A DNA stretch of 64,000 nucleotides from Roseicitreum antarcticum. GTDB lineage: Bacteria > Pseudomonadota > Alphaproteobacteria > Rhodobacterales > Rhodobacteraceae. Positions 34,522 through 43,132 of this stretch are shown piece by piece; the first letter of the stretch is position 1; each line of letters starts with the position of its first letter. The notes under the pieces were generated by a model that was not told the DNA's origin, did not search any database, and was given only the letters and a program-made list of their open reading frames with translations. The stretch is taken from the NCBI RefSeq assembly GCF_014681765.1, contig NZ_CP061502.1, positions 124,001-188,000 on the forward strand, given 5' to 3'. The translations under genes were made by a program, and so were the position numbers.

Positions 34522-35004
34522 ACGATGGCAACGGCGCGATTGCGGCTGTTGACGCCGGGCGGTGCAGGCACGTCTCGTCGTGCGCGGATACATGGCAAAC
34601 CCGCTTCCGTCGCTTGCGATGCGATGCAACACGAAGTGGCTGCGTATGCCGCGGCGGACCCCTGCACTGCCCAGGAAAACTGTTCCCGGCGGTGTCGACG
34701 CCGACCTGCAAGATCTTGCAGGTTCACCGAAGCGGGGTTCCATGCCAAGCTGTCGGGTAGTTGAAGGGGGAAGGAACAGCAAGCCTTGGGGTTCACGATC
34801 AGCTGACAAGGGACGCACCGGTCGCAGGCCCTGCGACAGCTATCAACTATACGCGCGCCTGCTTCCAGAAGATGCGCCCCGCAATGCGCGCCCCGGGGGA
34901 CTGCTGCTGTGTACCGAATATCCGAAAGGCCGGCACAGAAGTCGGCCATCTCCTGCCCAGAGCCCGTACAATCTGGCCATTTTCCAACAAGCGAGGACAA
35001 ACGC
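34522..35004. other. Intergenic region before TRAP operon
   Basis: A 483-base gap. The only clear element is the 20-base palindrome at 34704-34723. Overlapping open frames in both strands translate to arginine/cysteine-rich sequence without recognisable domains, and I credit none. A promoter for the TRAP operon must lie here. Confidence 0.55.
34704..34723. promoter_or_regulatory. Perfect palindrome with TGCAAGATCTTGCA core, copy 2
   Basis: ACCTGCAAGATCTTGCAGGT is a perfect 20-base palindrome, 281 bases before the TRAP receptor start and 182 bases after the GntR stop. Its central 14 bases are identical to those at 27084-27097. Confidence 0.75.
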
Positions 35005-36006
35005 ATGATCAAGAACACAGGCTTTATACTCTGCACCGCACTGACACTGGCGATGTCTGGCGCAGCCAGCGCAGACACAACCTGGCGCATGGCGACCAAG
35101 ATGCCGGTGGACAGCCCCGAGGGTCGGGTCTTCGAGAGGTTTGCAGAGCTGACCGAGGATTACACCGACGGTGCGCTGACAATCACCATCTTTCCGAACG
35201 AGCAGCTCGGCAAGGAGAACGCCGTTCTTGAACAGTTGCAGGCCAATATCGTTCAGCTCTACGCCGAGGGCTATGGCTACATGAAGAAATGGGAGCCGGC
35301 GCTGGACTGGACCGCACCGTCATTCGTCTTTGACGACTACGATCACTGGGTCCGTTTCATGCAGACGGATCTTGTGCAAAGCTGGTTCGACAATGCGGCC
35401 GAGCAGGCTGGCGTCCGTATGCTTGGTGATCCGACACGCATTCTGCGCGGCCCCTTTCTGGTCACGGTATCCAACGTCCCGATCAATTCGGCCGCAGATT
35501 ATCAGGGGCTGAAGCTGCGCATGCACGAGAGCACCCGCGCCATCGACGCATGGACGGCACTCGGGGCTGAAGTGATCACACTGCCGTGGACAGAGGTCTA
35601 TCAGTCGATCTCCAAGGGTATCGTCGAGGGGCTCAACTCCCCGATCGCGCTGGTCGAAGCGATGCGCTTCAACGAGGTCGCCCCCCATATCACCCGGATT
35701 GACGAGTTCTGGCAGTCCATCGGCTTCATGGTGAATGCACAGGCCTATGAAGCGCTGGACGACGAGACGCGCATGGGGCTGCTGAAAGCCTATGATGAGG
35801 CAGGTGCCTTCTCACGCGAGTTGATGTTCGATGTTGCACAACAGAGCATCGCCCGGATGCAAGAGCAAGGCGCAACTTACTCGGTTCTCGATACGTCACC
35901 GCTGATCGAGACGATGGCAACCTACTATCAGGAGCAGGAAGCCGCCGGAAACCTCCCGGTGGGCATGCTGGATGCCATCGAGGCGACCCGAGACAGCACG
36001 CAGTGA
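35005..36006 (+). CDS. dctP: TRAP transporter periplasmic receptor (DctP family)
   Basis: A 333-residue solute receptor for a Na+-driven tripartite transporter. A signal peptide ends around residue 23 (SGAASA-DT). DctP-family features include WRMATKMPVDSPEGRVF, GALTITIFPNEQLGKE, and LRMHESTRAIDAWTALGA with the arginine that grips the ligand carboxylate. Ligand is therefore expected to be an organic acid. GCGAGGAC lies before the ATG. Its stop overlaps the small permease start by GTGA. Confidence 0.93.
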   Translation: MIKNTGFILCTALTLAMSGAASADTTWRMATKMPVDSPEGRVFERFAELTEDYTDGALTITIFPNEQLGKENAVLEQLQANIVQLYAEGYGYMKKWEPALDWTAPSFVFDDYDHWVRFMQTDLVQSWFDNAAEQAGVRMLGDPTRILRGPFLVTVSNVPINSAADYQGLKLRMHESTRAIDAWTALGAEVITLPWTEVYQSISKGIVEGLNSPIALVEAMRFNEVAPHITRIDEFWQSIGFMVNAQAYEALDDETRMGLLKAYDEAGAFSRELMFDVAQQSIARMQEQGATYSVLDTSPLIETMATYYQEQEAAGNLPVGMLDAIEATRDSTQ

Positions 36007-36566
36007 GACAGCACACACAATCCCCGGAGAGCCCGTTGCAGCGGGCTCTCCTCCGTCTCGATCAGCTGAACTGGTCGCTGGCCGGTGCGTTCTTGTGGGC
36101 AGCGAACCTGTGTCTGCTGGCGATGCTTTGCCTGACCACAGCCACGATCGCACTGCGTCCGTTCGGGCTGGCCCTCTACTGGATGTGGCCGTGGACAATG
36201 GTCTTTTTCATCTGGCTCAGTTTCTTCGGATTTTTCGCCCTTTATGCCCGGCTCAAGGATATTCGAATCGACTTCGTCGCGCAGCGCATGGGGCGCGCGG
36301 GCATGGCCATGACCCGCATCGTCGCCGACCTCGCAGCGCTGTTTTTGGCGGCCTGTTTACTTGCGCAGGCGCCGATGGTGATCGCCACCTCCACCGGGAT
36401 CTATGACGGGGCCGTCCTGCCATCCGGCGGCGAGGTTCCGCGTCTCTTCTTGTCAGTCCCGCTGTTTTTATCGACCGCACTTGTCGCGATCACGGCCCTG
36501 ATCGACCTGGCCAAGATGGCTGTTGGTCTGCCCGAAAATACTACTTTGCCTCATCTGGAGCCCTGA
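36003..36566 (+). CDS. dctQ: TRAP transporter small permease (DctQ family)
   Basis: A 187-residue membrane protein with four hydrophobic helices (about 22-45, 60-80, 102-123 and 143-165), the size and layout of DctQ. The GTG start overlaps the receptor stop, so translation is coupled. WPWTMVFFIWLSFFGFFAL is a typical DctQ helix 2 with an aromatic cluster. It sits between receptor and large permease in standard dctPQM order. Confidence 0.88.
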   Translation: MRQHTQSPESPLQRALLRLDQLNWSLAGAFLWAANLCLLAMLCLTTATIALRPFGLALYWMWPWTMVFFIWLSFFGFFALYARLKDIRIDFVAQRMGRAGMAMTRIVADLAALFLAACLLAQAPMVIATSTGIYDGAVLPSGGEVPRLFLSVPLFLSTALVAITALIDLAKMAVGLPENTTLPHLEP

Positions 36567-36569
36567 TAC

Positions 36570-37850
36570 ATGGCATGGATACTCTTTGGATCGTTCCTCG
36601 CGCTGATCTTGCTGCGTGTTCCGATCTCGATCGCCATCGGTACCGCTACGGTACTGACGTTCCTCAATTCCGAGTTTTCGCACGTGCTCCAGATCATCCC
36701 TCAACAGATGCTGGAAGGCGTGAACAAGGCGTCGCTGACTGCGGTGCCGTTTTTCATCATGGCCGGAAACCTGATGAACGCCTCGGGTGTCACTGAGCGT
36801 ATTTTCAACTTCGCAAATGCCGTCGTCGGCCATATGAAGGCGGGGCTGGCACAGGTGAACATCCTGTCCTCGATGATCTTTGCCGGTATCTCCGGCGCTG
36901 CGGTTGCAGATTGTGCGGGCCTCGGGGCCATCGAGATCAAGGCAATGCGCGAGCGGGGCTACAAACCCGATTTTGCCGCCGCGATCACCGTTGCCTCTTC
37001 GGTCGTCGGACCTCTGATTCCGCCCTCCATCGGTCTTGTGCTGTATGCATTCCTGGCTCAGCAATCCATCGAACGGATGTTCCTGGCAGGCCTGGTCCCG
37101 GGGGTTCTCGTAGGGCTTTCCCTGATGATCTATGTGCGCGTCGTGGCGCAGTTCCGGGAATTTCCGACCCAGCCCCGTGCGCCGATGCGCGAAGTCGCGG
37201 GCACCGCAAAGCATGGCATCCTGGCGCTGATCGCCCCGGCCATCATCCTTGGGTCAATCATGTTTGGCTTCGTTACCGCAACGGAAGCTGGCGTTCTCGC
37301 CTGTCTTTACTGCATTGCAATCGGGATCTGGTATCGGGAGCTGACGGTCCGGAGCTTCTTTGACGCCCTGTCAGATACCGCGATGATGACGGCTGTCATC
37401 ATGATCATCATCTCTTTCTCCATCGCGATGGGCTGGTTGCTGGCCATTGATCAGACACCGCAGAAGCTTGCTGATGTGGTCTTTTCTCTGACCGACAGCA
37501 AATACGTCTTTCTCGCCCTGCTGCTGCTTTTCATTATCCTCGTCGGATGCGTCGTCGAGGGGGTGCCGGCAATGCTCATTCTGGTGCCCACCCTTTTGCC
37601 ACTGATCGATGCCTATGGTATTGACCGGGTGCATTTTGGGATCATCATCCAGCTTGGGCTGTTGATCGGCATCGCGACGCCGCCAATGGGGATCGGGTTG
37701 TACATCGTCTCTGAAGTTGGGCGTGTGCGCTTCGAACAGGTCACGTTGGCCATATTGCCCATGCTGGTTCCCCTGTTTGCCGCTTTGCTCCTTCTCACAT
37801 ATGTGCCGCAGACCGTCACATTTCTGCCCGACTTCTTCCTGGGACCCTGA
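36570..37850 (+). CDS. dctM: TRAP transporter large permease (DctM family)
   Basis: A 426-residue DctM protein with about twelve helices. Family blocks: LRVPISIAIGTATVL, VPFFIMAGNLMNASGVTERIF, GISGAAVADCAGLGAIEIKAM, SSVVGPLIPPSIGLVLYAF, and GLLIGIATPPMGIGLYIV, which includes the Na+-site motifs. It ends the TRAP operon. Immediately after its stop comes insertion-sequence debris. Confidence 0.95.
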   Translation: MAWILFGSFLALILLRVPISIAIGTATVLTFLNSEFSHVLQIIPQQMLEGVNKASLTAVPFFIMAGNLMNASGVTERIFNFANAVVGHMKAGLAQVNILSSMIFAGISGAAVADCAGLGAIEIKAMRERGYKPDFAAAITVASSVVGPLIPPSIGLVLYAFLAQQSIERMFLAGLVPGVLVGLSLMIYVRVVAQFREFPTQPRAPMREVAGTAKHGILALIAPAIILGSIMFGFVTATEAGVLACLYCIAIGIWYRELTVRSFFDALSDTAMMTAVIMIIISFSIAMGWLLAIDQTPQKLADVVFSLTDSKYVFLALLLLFIILVGCVVEGVPAMLILVPTLLPLIDAYGIDRVHFGIIIQLGLLIGIATPPMGIGLYIVSEVGRVRFEQVTLAILPMLVPLFAALLLLTYVPQTVTFLPDFFLGP

Positions 37851-37928
37851 GCAAGGGCGCATGTCGGGTTCCTGCATTCTTCGGGCATCCCCAGCTGGCC
37901 ATCGCGGCCCGGGCCAGCCGCCCGGGCG

Positions 37929-38206
37929 CGCAATGAAACCCTGCGCGCCACGCGTCACTATGGCCGCGCGTTCTGGAAACGATGGACCGGATAGCACGCC
38001 CGCCGCCGCGTCGAAGCCAAGATGCGCTGCCTCAAATCCCTTCGGTGAGCGCATCGCTGCAAGGGACCCAGACCGCCGAAACCCACATCCGCATCGCCAT
38101 CATGAACCGCTTAAACGCCCTCGGCACAGCCGAGATCATCCGCGTGGCCTGAACCTGAAGGGGAAAAAGGCACTCACGCATCAGGCAGCCTTTCTGAAGC
38201 AACGCC
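37929..38206 (+). pseudogene. IS5-family transposase remnant and right IS end
   Basis: The last part of an IS5-type transposase, broken. In reading order one sees RNETLRATRHYGRAFWKRW, then an in-frame TAG where Tyr-His is expected, then ARRRVEAKMRCLKS, a frameshift, FGERIAARDPD, a further shift, and THIRIAIMNRLNALGTAEI ending in RVA-stop at 38152. The 54 bases after the stop complete the element, ending in an inverted-repeat-like GGCAGCCTTTCTGAAGCAACG. The same end is found again at 49745-49821. Non-functional. Confidence 0.8.
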
Positions 38207-38474
38207 GCTTGGCATTGGCAGCGGTGCCTTTGCTGTCGCGCGTGCAACGATGCCGCTGGTTTTTTACGCGAAGGCTGATTATCCGGCCGCGATGTCGGTG
38301 ATCGCCCTGCCGATGAACCTGATCAACGCGTTGGCGCCGCCCGTGCTTGTCGCACTTTTGTCAGAGATCGGGGTGCAGGCCGTGTTCATGCTTCTGAGGA
38401 TGCTGAGCGTGTTGGCTTTAGGGGTGCTGCTTTTGCTCAACACTGTCAGGGGGAAATCGCCGGATATGGAATGA
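38207..38474 (+). pseudogene. MFS transporter, 3' fragment cut by the IS
   Basis: Eighty-eight codons of the C-terminus of a major-facilitator transporter, starting at the IS boundary with no start codon. The sequence LGIGSGAFAVARATMPLVF opens it, followed by ALPMNLINALAPPVLVALL and a final helix RMLSVLALGVLLLLNTV. These are helices 10 to 12 of a drug/proton antiporter-like protein. The rest of the gene is absent from the window. An internal ATG at 38250 could give a 74-residue peptide, but that is unlikely to be functional. Confidence 0.75.
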
Positions 38475-38965
38475 CGGGCGATGAAGTGGCGCGCCTGAGG
38501 CCGGGGAGAGATGTGCTGACCGATGCCGCAAACACGGCATGCCAGGGCGCGCGTTCTGTGCCTGCAAGGTGAAGCTTCCGACAGGGTTGCGGCGTGTAAG
38601 GCTTTGGCGATTAGCTGCGCCGAAGGCAAGGATATCTGGCACAGGGGTTTTGTGAATTCTGGCTTTTCTGGCTTCTGGCTTTTCCAGGCATCAGGGTGCT
38701 GAAACCCTGTCTTCTCAATGACATGGTCCGTGAAAGGTTCGTATGCGAAACAGTACTTGATAACACGGGTTTAAGGGTAATCCGCCCGTCTGAAGGGTTG
38801 TGTCGCTGAAGTGATGTTGCCCCGCAACGCCTGCACTCCGGTATGCCGTTGCCCGGCACGGGACCAGACGGCACGGGACCAGACGGCACGGGGCGGGGCG
38901 CACGAGGGCAGACGCCGCGTCTATGGGTTCGCGGCTTTCAGCCCGCCCGCCTCAGAACTGCCCCC
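38475..38965. other. Intergenic debris region
   Basis: Some 490 bases with no supported gene. It contains short repeats of CTGGCTT around 38656-38690 and two and a half copies of a 15-base unit CGGCACGGGACCAGA at 38854-38897. It probably reflects the same insertion/deletion history as the truncated transporter next to it. Confidence 0.5.
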
Positions 38966-40531
38966 TCATACGCCGGGCGCGCGCCACATGGAGGTGGTGA
39001 TATTGCGGTCTGCCAGTTGCTTCTGCGCCGGGTACGCCGCCTCCCACCGGGCGCGGGCATCGCGGTACACCCCGGCAAGGGCGGGATCGGGTGTCAGTAC
39101 CCGCTCGGTCCCGGCCATGGCGGCACCCGCCTCGGCCAGCGAGGCATAGGCACCGGTCCCATAGGCGGCTACGGCAGCACATCCCAGCGCGGTCGCTTCG
39201 CGGACCTTCGGCAGCGCCACCTCGCGGCCCAGAACATTCGCAAGGATCTGCGCCCAAAGCGCGCCTTTCGATGCCCCGCCAGCAAAGATCACCGGCTTTT
39301 CGATGCTGACACCTGAAAAGGTGATGACCCGTTCCAGATTGATGCTGGACACGATGGCCGCGTTCTCTTCCAGCGCGCGGAACAGGCTGGCGCGGGTGGT
39401 GTGGCCGGGCTCGATGGACATGTTCAGAAACGACGGCGCGGCGTGATACCATTGCCCGAAATCCATTGCGTCCGAGAATATCGGGATGATGCCGTTGCTG
39501 CCCGGCGGCACCTGCGCGGCCAGTTCTTCAAGGTATGCATAGACGTCGATGCCGCGTGCCTTTGCCTCGGCCATTTCGGCGGCACAGAAGGTATCGCGGA
39601 ACCAGCGCATGGTCAGCCCGACAAAGAACGAGATGCATTCAGCCTGATTAAGCCCGCCGATGACATGCGGATTGATGCGCACGCGCATGGTGTCATCGGT
39701 GCGTCCGGCGGGGATGTTGATGATCTGTTGCCAGAAGCTGCCGCCCAGCACGGCAGCATCGCCGTCACCGGTAAGTCCAAGGCCCAGCGTGCCCATCTGC
39801 ACATCGCCGCCGCCGCAAAACACCGGCGTGCCCTGCGCCAGCCCGGTGGCATCGGCGGCCTGCGCCGTGACCGGCCCGATCCGTGATCCGGGTTCGACCA
39901 CATCGGGGAACAGGCTGCGCGGCAGACCGGCGCGGCGGATCAGGTCATCGGACCATTGCCGGGTCGTGGCATCCATCAGCCCGGTGGTGCCGGCGTTTGA
40001 GGGTTCCACCACGATTTCACCGCTGAGCCGCGCCGCAATCCAGTCGTTGATCATCGAGAGCCGCGCGGCGCGGGCGAACAGGCCCGGGCGGTTGTGGCGC
40101 AGCCATTCCAGCCGGGGCCAGGCCCCCAGCGCGAAGGTCTGGCCGCTGATGCGGTAAAACGCACGTTCCAGCCCGGGGTCGCGGGCCTTCAGCGCCGCAA
40201 CCTCGGCTGTGGCGCGGCCGTCGACATTCGCGCAGGCCCAGATTTCGGCCCCTGCGGCGTCATACAGCACGATGCCTTCGCGCATCGCCGTGGTGCTGAT
40301 CGCGCAGATCTGATCCGCCCGGACACCGGCACCCGCCACCGCCTGACGGATGCAGCGGCACAACAGAGCCCAGTTGGCACTTGTATCAAACGCCATCGAG
40401 CCGGGAACATCAGCCTCTTCGGTATGGGTCCATTCCTCCTGACCCAACCCGCATTGCGCGCCGGTCTGATCGAAGATCACGGCCCGGCCGCTGCCGGTTC
40501 CCGCGTCAATCGCAAGGTAGTACTGAGGCAT
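38966..40531 (-). CDS. lsrK: Autoinducer-2 kinase (LsrK-like FGGY kinase)
   Basis: Phosphorylates imported AI-2 (DPD) in the cytoplasm to phospho-AI-2, which inactivates LsrR. The 521-residue protein tracks E. coli LsrK closely: YYLAIDAGTGSGRAVIFDQTG, VPGSMAFD, TTAMREGIVLYDAAGAEIWA, IVVEPSNAGTTGLMD, GGGDVQMGTLGLGL, INPHVIGGLNQAECISFF, GLTMRWFRDTFC, IIPIFSDAMDF, YHAAPSFLNMSI, RALEENAAIVS, and TSMWRAPGV at the C-terminus. An AGGGAGA site precedes the ATG. It follows the LVIVD gene by 26 bases in a two-gene operon divergent from lsrR. Confidence 0.94.
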   Translation of the reverse strand: MPQYYLAIDAGTGSGRAVIFDQTGAQCGLGQEEWTHTEEADVPGSMAFDTSANWALLCRCIRQAVAGAGVRADQICAISTTAMREGIVLYDAAGAEIWACANVDGRATAEVAALKARDPGLERAFYRISGQTFALGAWPRLEWLRHNRPGLFARAARLSMINDWIAARLSGEIVVEPSNAGTTGLMDATTRQWSDDLIRRAGLPRSLFPDVVEPGSRIGPVTAQAADATGLAQGTPVFCGGGDVQMGTLGLGLTGDGDAAVLGGSFWQQIINIPAGRTDDTMRVRINPHVIGGLNQAECISFFVGLTMRWFRDTFCAAEMAEAKARGIDVYAYLEELAAQVPPGSNGIIPIFSDAMDFGQWYHAAPSFLNMSIEPGHTTRASLFRALEENAAIVSSINLERVITFSGVSIEKPVIFAGGASKGALWAQILANVLGREVALPKVREATALGCAAVAAYGTGAYASLAEAGAAMAGTERVLTPDPALAGVYRDARARWEAAYPAQKQLADRNITTSMWRAPGV

Positions 40532-40557
40532 CTGATTCTCCCTGTTGCCGGGTCAGT

Positions 40558-41817
40558 TCAGCCGTCAAACTCGGCAATGTGAAGGCCCCCACCGCTGAAA
40601 TCGGTAAAATAAATCAGCCCCGCAGTGTCGACGAAAACATCGGTGGTGTTGATCACCAGCGGACGGCCCGGGCGGTGGTCCACATGGTGGCGCGGTGCCT
40701 GAGGCACCATCGCGCCCACCTCGCGCGGGGAGTAGGGGTCAGAAATGTCATGCACCCGCAGCCCGCCGTTTTGCCAGGTGGAAAAGATCAGCGTGTCGCT
40801 GACCAAACTGCCGGGGCGGTTTTCATGGATGTTATGCGGCCCGAAATGCCCGCCGACCGCACGGTAATCGCGGTCTGAGGGTTTGGGAAAGGTCGAGATT
40901 GACACCGGGTTCGCGGGTTCGCGGATGTCGAAAACCCAGATCGGTTTGTCGCCGTCTTCCTCGTTGTCCAGTACGGCCTCATCGACAACAATCAGCAGAT
41001 CGCGGTCCGGCAGCGGCAGGCAGTTGTGGGTGCCGCCGCCAAATGGGGGCGCCCAGTTGCGCTGCGTCAGTAGTTTTGGCGCGGCCTTGTCGGCCACATC
41101 CACCACCACAAGGCAGCCATCGCGCCAGCCGCACCATGCGATATCGCCATGGACGATCGGGTGATGCAGGCTGTAGCGCCCCTGTGCCAGCGGCCACTCC
41201 GGGGTTTCCCCTGCGGCAATATTCATCCCGGGCAGCCAGAATTTGCCCACGATTTCAGGGCGCGTTGGGTCGGCCATGTCGATGGTGACAAGGATGAAAT
41301 CGGTGAACCCTTCGATCTGCGCTGAGGCATAGGCCCACCGCCCGCCGACATACCAGATGCGGTGCAGCCCCACGCCGTTTACCGGCATAAAGCCGATCTG
41401 GCGCGGGTTTGCGGGATCGCTGAGGTTATACACAGCCATGCCGGCCGAATAATCCCGGTCCTCGGTGCCAGTCGCCTTGGAGATGTCGTGGGTGTCGGCC
41501 TTGTAATAATTCCGCTCATCCACGCTTTCGGGTTTGGCGAACTGGTCCTGCGCATGGACCGCCAGCAACAGGTTGTCATGCACCTGAAGGTGCAGCGACC
41601 AGGTGTTGGGCGGTGCGGGAATATAGTTGACCGTGCGCGGCCGCGCCGGATCGCGCACATCAATCACGCTGAAGCCCCGGGAAAAGATATGCGCGACATA
41701 GGCATAGCCGTCACGCACCATAATCTGCGTCCCGTCGGCGCGCCCGCCCTGATCGCAATGGCCGATCAGGCGCATGTTCAGGGCATGGGCCGGTTGGCGC
41801 AGGTCATTGATGGTCAT
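40558..41817 (-). CDS. LVIVD-repeat beta-propeller protein
   Basis: A 419-residue protein made of repeats with the pattern V-x-D-(V/I)-x-D-P-x-x-P-x-x-V, for example FSVIDVRDPARPRTV, MAVYNLSDPANPRQIGF, VTIDMADPTRPEIV, VVVDVADKAAPKLL, WVFDIREPANPVSI and LRVHDISDPYSPREV. This gives a six- to seven-bladed propeller. No signal peptide, so probably cytoplasmic, which is unusual for LVIVD proteins. Scattered histidines (HHP, HFGPHNIHENRPG, HHVDH) could bind metal. It lies between lsrR and lsrK and shares their promoter region. A lactonase- or isomerase-like role on an AI-2 form is conceivable but not shown. Confidence 0.82.
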   Translation of the reverse strand: MTINDLRQPAHALNMRLIGHCDQGGRADGTQIMVRDGYAYVAHIFSRGFSVIDVRDPARPRTVNYIPAPPNTWSLHLQVHDNLLLAVHAQDQFAKPESVDERNYYKADTHDISKATGTEDRDYSAGMAVYNLSDPANPRQIGFMPVNGVGLHRIWYVGGRWAYASAQIEGFTDFILVTIDMADPTRPEIVGKFWLPGMNIAAGETPEWPLAQGRYSLHHPIVHGDIAWCGWRDGCLVVVDVADKAAPKLLTQRNWAPPFGGGTHNCLPLPDRDLLIVVDEAVLDNEEDGDKPIWVFDIREPANPVSISTFPKPSDRDYRAVGGHFGPHNIHENRPGSLVSDTLIFSTWQNGGLRVHDISDPYSPREVGAMVPQAPRHHVDHRPGRPLVINTTDVFVDTAGLIYFTDFSGGGLHIAEFDG

Positions 41818-41879
41818 TGCCGTTTCTCCTTGAGGGGGTCGGAATGGTGCGGGCCGTGCAGCAAGATCGCTTTACACAA

Positions 41880-41912
41880 TGTTCAAATGTTGCGATAATA
41901 TTTATATGAACA
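41880..41912. promoter_or_regulatory. Inverted repeat, candidate LsrR operator
   Basis: TGTTCAAAT at 41880-41888 and ATATGAACA at 41904-41912 face each other across 15 AT-rich bases, 63 bases before the LVIVD start. The half-site TGTTCATAT also occurs at 43421-43429 upstream of the permease gene. Shared half-sites in the two promoter regions of the cassette fit a common repressor such as LsrR. Confidence 0.6.
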
Positions 41913-42159
41913 GTTTGTCACGTACTCGTCAAGCAATTTGGCGCAGCCCGGAACCGCAGTCGGAATCGCGCCCTGAGCGGTGCTGTGAGTGGCCCCGTGC
42001 CTCGCGCCGCAACTTCGGTACCGGCAATGCCACCAGCGGGTGCGAGGGCCAGCGACCCCGCGTCGGAATGCGCCGCACCGCCATAAGGGCCGCAGCAAAG
42101 TGCCCGTAAAGGCCGGTCGCCCGCCGGGCATGATCGCGCTATCTATCACCACGAATCAG

Positions 42160-42179
42160 GGACAGCCGGGTGGCTGTCC
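42160..42179 (+). repeat. Hairpin in lsrR leader
   Basis: GGACAGCC-GGGT-GGCTGTCC, a perfect 8-base stem with a tetraloop, ends 12 bases before the GGGAG ribosome site of lsrR. It could influence translation or mark the 5' end of the mRNA. Confidence 0.55.
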
Positions 42180-42199
42180 GGTATGCTCCGGGAGTCCAG

Positions 42200-43132
42200 A
42201 TGAAAAAAAAAGACCTCTTCACCCTTTCTGATGATGACGCCCTGCTGGCCCGCGTCGCCTGGTACTATTACCACGACGGGCTGACGCAGCAGGTGATCGG
42301 CGAAAAGCTGGGCCTGCCGCGGATCAAGGTGTCGCGCATGCTGGAAAACGGGCGGCGGACCGGGATGCTGGAAGTGCGCATCAACTCGGCGCTGCAGGGC
42401 TGTCTGGAGATCGAACAGCGCATCAGCGACCAGTTCGGCCTGACCGATGTGCGGGTGATTCCGCAACACGAGGGCGGGACGCTGAGCGCGCGACTGGGTC
42501 AAGCCGCCGCGCAATATCTGATGCACCACCTGACCGACGGCGGGCTGCTGGCCGTAGGCTGGGGCGAAACCGTCGGGGCCGCGATTGACCGGCTGGGCCA
42601 CCTGATGCAGGATCGCAATATTGACCTTGTGGCCATGACCGGCGGGGTTCAGGCATATGTCGAAGGGCTGCGTTTTGCGGGGATTGACCGCAATATGTTC
42701 CTTGTTCCGGCGCCGCTGGTGGTTGAGACACCTGAAGTGGCGCAGGCAATGTTGCGCGATACCACGGTGCGCAACACGCTGGACATGGCGATGCGGGCAG
42801 ATTTCGCGCTGGTCGGTATCGGCGCGCTTGACGAGGATGCCAGCGTTATCCGCCGGGGCTATATCCACCCCACCGAAGTGCGCGCGATGCGCAGGGGCGG
42901 GGCGGTCGGCGATGTATTGTGCCGGTTCATCGACGATCAGGGGCAGGAACTGGCGTTTCCGCTGCATGACCGGGTAATCGGCCTGCCGCTGGCAAGCTAT
43001 CGCGACAGGCCCCGGATGATTGCGGCGGCGGGTGGGCTGGACAAGGTTCCAGCGATCCGAGCCGCGCTGAAGGGCGATTTCATCGATATCTTTGTGACCG
43101 ATGAGGTGACCGCAAACGCCTTGATGGCGTAA
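42200..43132 (+). CDS. lsrR: LsrR-like SorC-family transcriptional regulator
   Basis: A 310-residue repressor that would release DNA on binding phospho-AI-2. The N-terminal helix-turn-helix is LARVAWYYYHDGLTQQVIGE, then KLGLPRIKVSRMLENGRRTG, very close to E. coli LsrR. The C-terminal sugar-phosphate-binding domain shows LAVGWGETVG, AMTGGV, FLVPAPLVVETPEVA, VGIGALDEDASVIRRGYI and GAVGDVLC. ATG at 42200 follows GGGAG; a GTG at 42170 falls in the hairpin. It is divergent from LVIVD-lsrK and 342 bases before the transporter genes, with candidate operators in both regions. Confidence 0.92.
   Translation: MKKKDLFTLSDDDALLARVAWYYYHDGLTQQVIGEKLGLPRIKVSRMLENGRRTGMLEVRINSALQGCLEIEQRISDQFGLTDVRVIPQHEGGTLSARLGQAAAQYLMHHLTDGGLLAVGWGETVGAAIDRLGHLMQDRNIDLVAMTGGVQAYVEGLRFAGIDRNMFLVPAPLVVETPEVAQAMLRDTTVRNTLDMAMRADFALVGIGALDEDASVIRRGYIHPTEVRAMRRGGAVGDVLCRFIDDQGQELAFPLHDRVIGLPLASYRDRPRMIAAAGGLDKVPAIRAALKGDFIDIFVTDEVTANALMA

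Larger units (their letters stand above)
41818..42199. other. Divergent promoter region between LVIVD-lsrK and lsrR
   Basis: A 382-base non-coding region. It contains an inverted pair of TGTTCA-A/T-AT motifs near the LVIVD gene (41880-41912) and a perfect hairpin just before lsrR (42160-42179). The middle part is GC-rich with no coding signal. Confidence 0.6.

Noticed and set aside
34562-35008. A 148-codon open frame before the TRAP receptor
   Set aside because: No domain, no ribosome site, and it overlaps the palindrome and the receptor start.
38854-38897. 15-base tandem unit CGGCACGGGACCAGA, considered as iterons or CRISPR-like
   Set aside because: Only two and a half copies, no spacers, in a gene-debris region.
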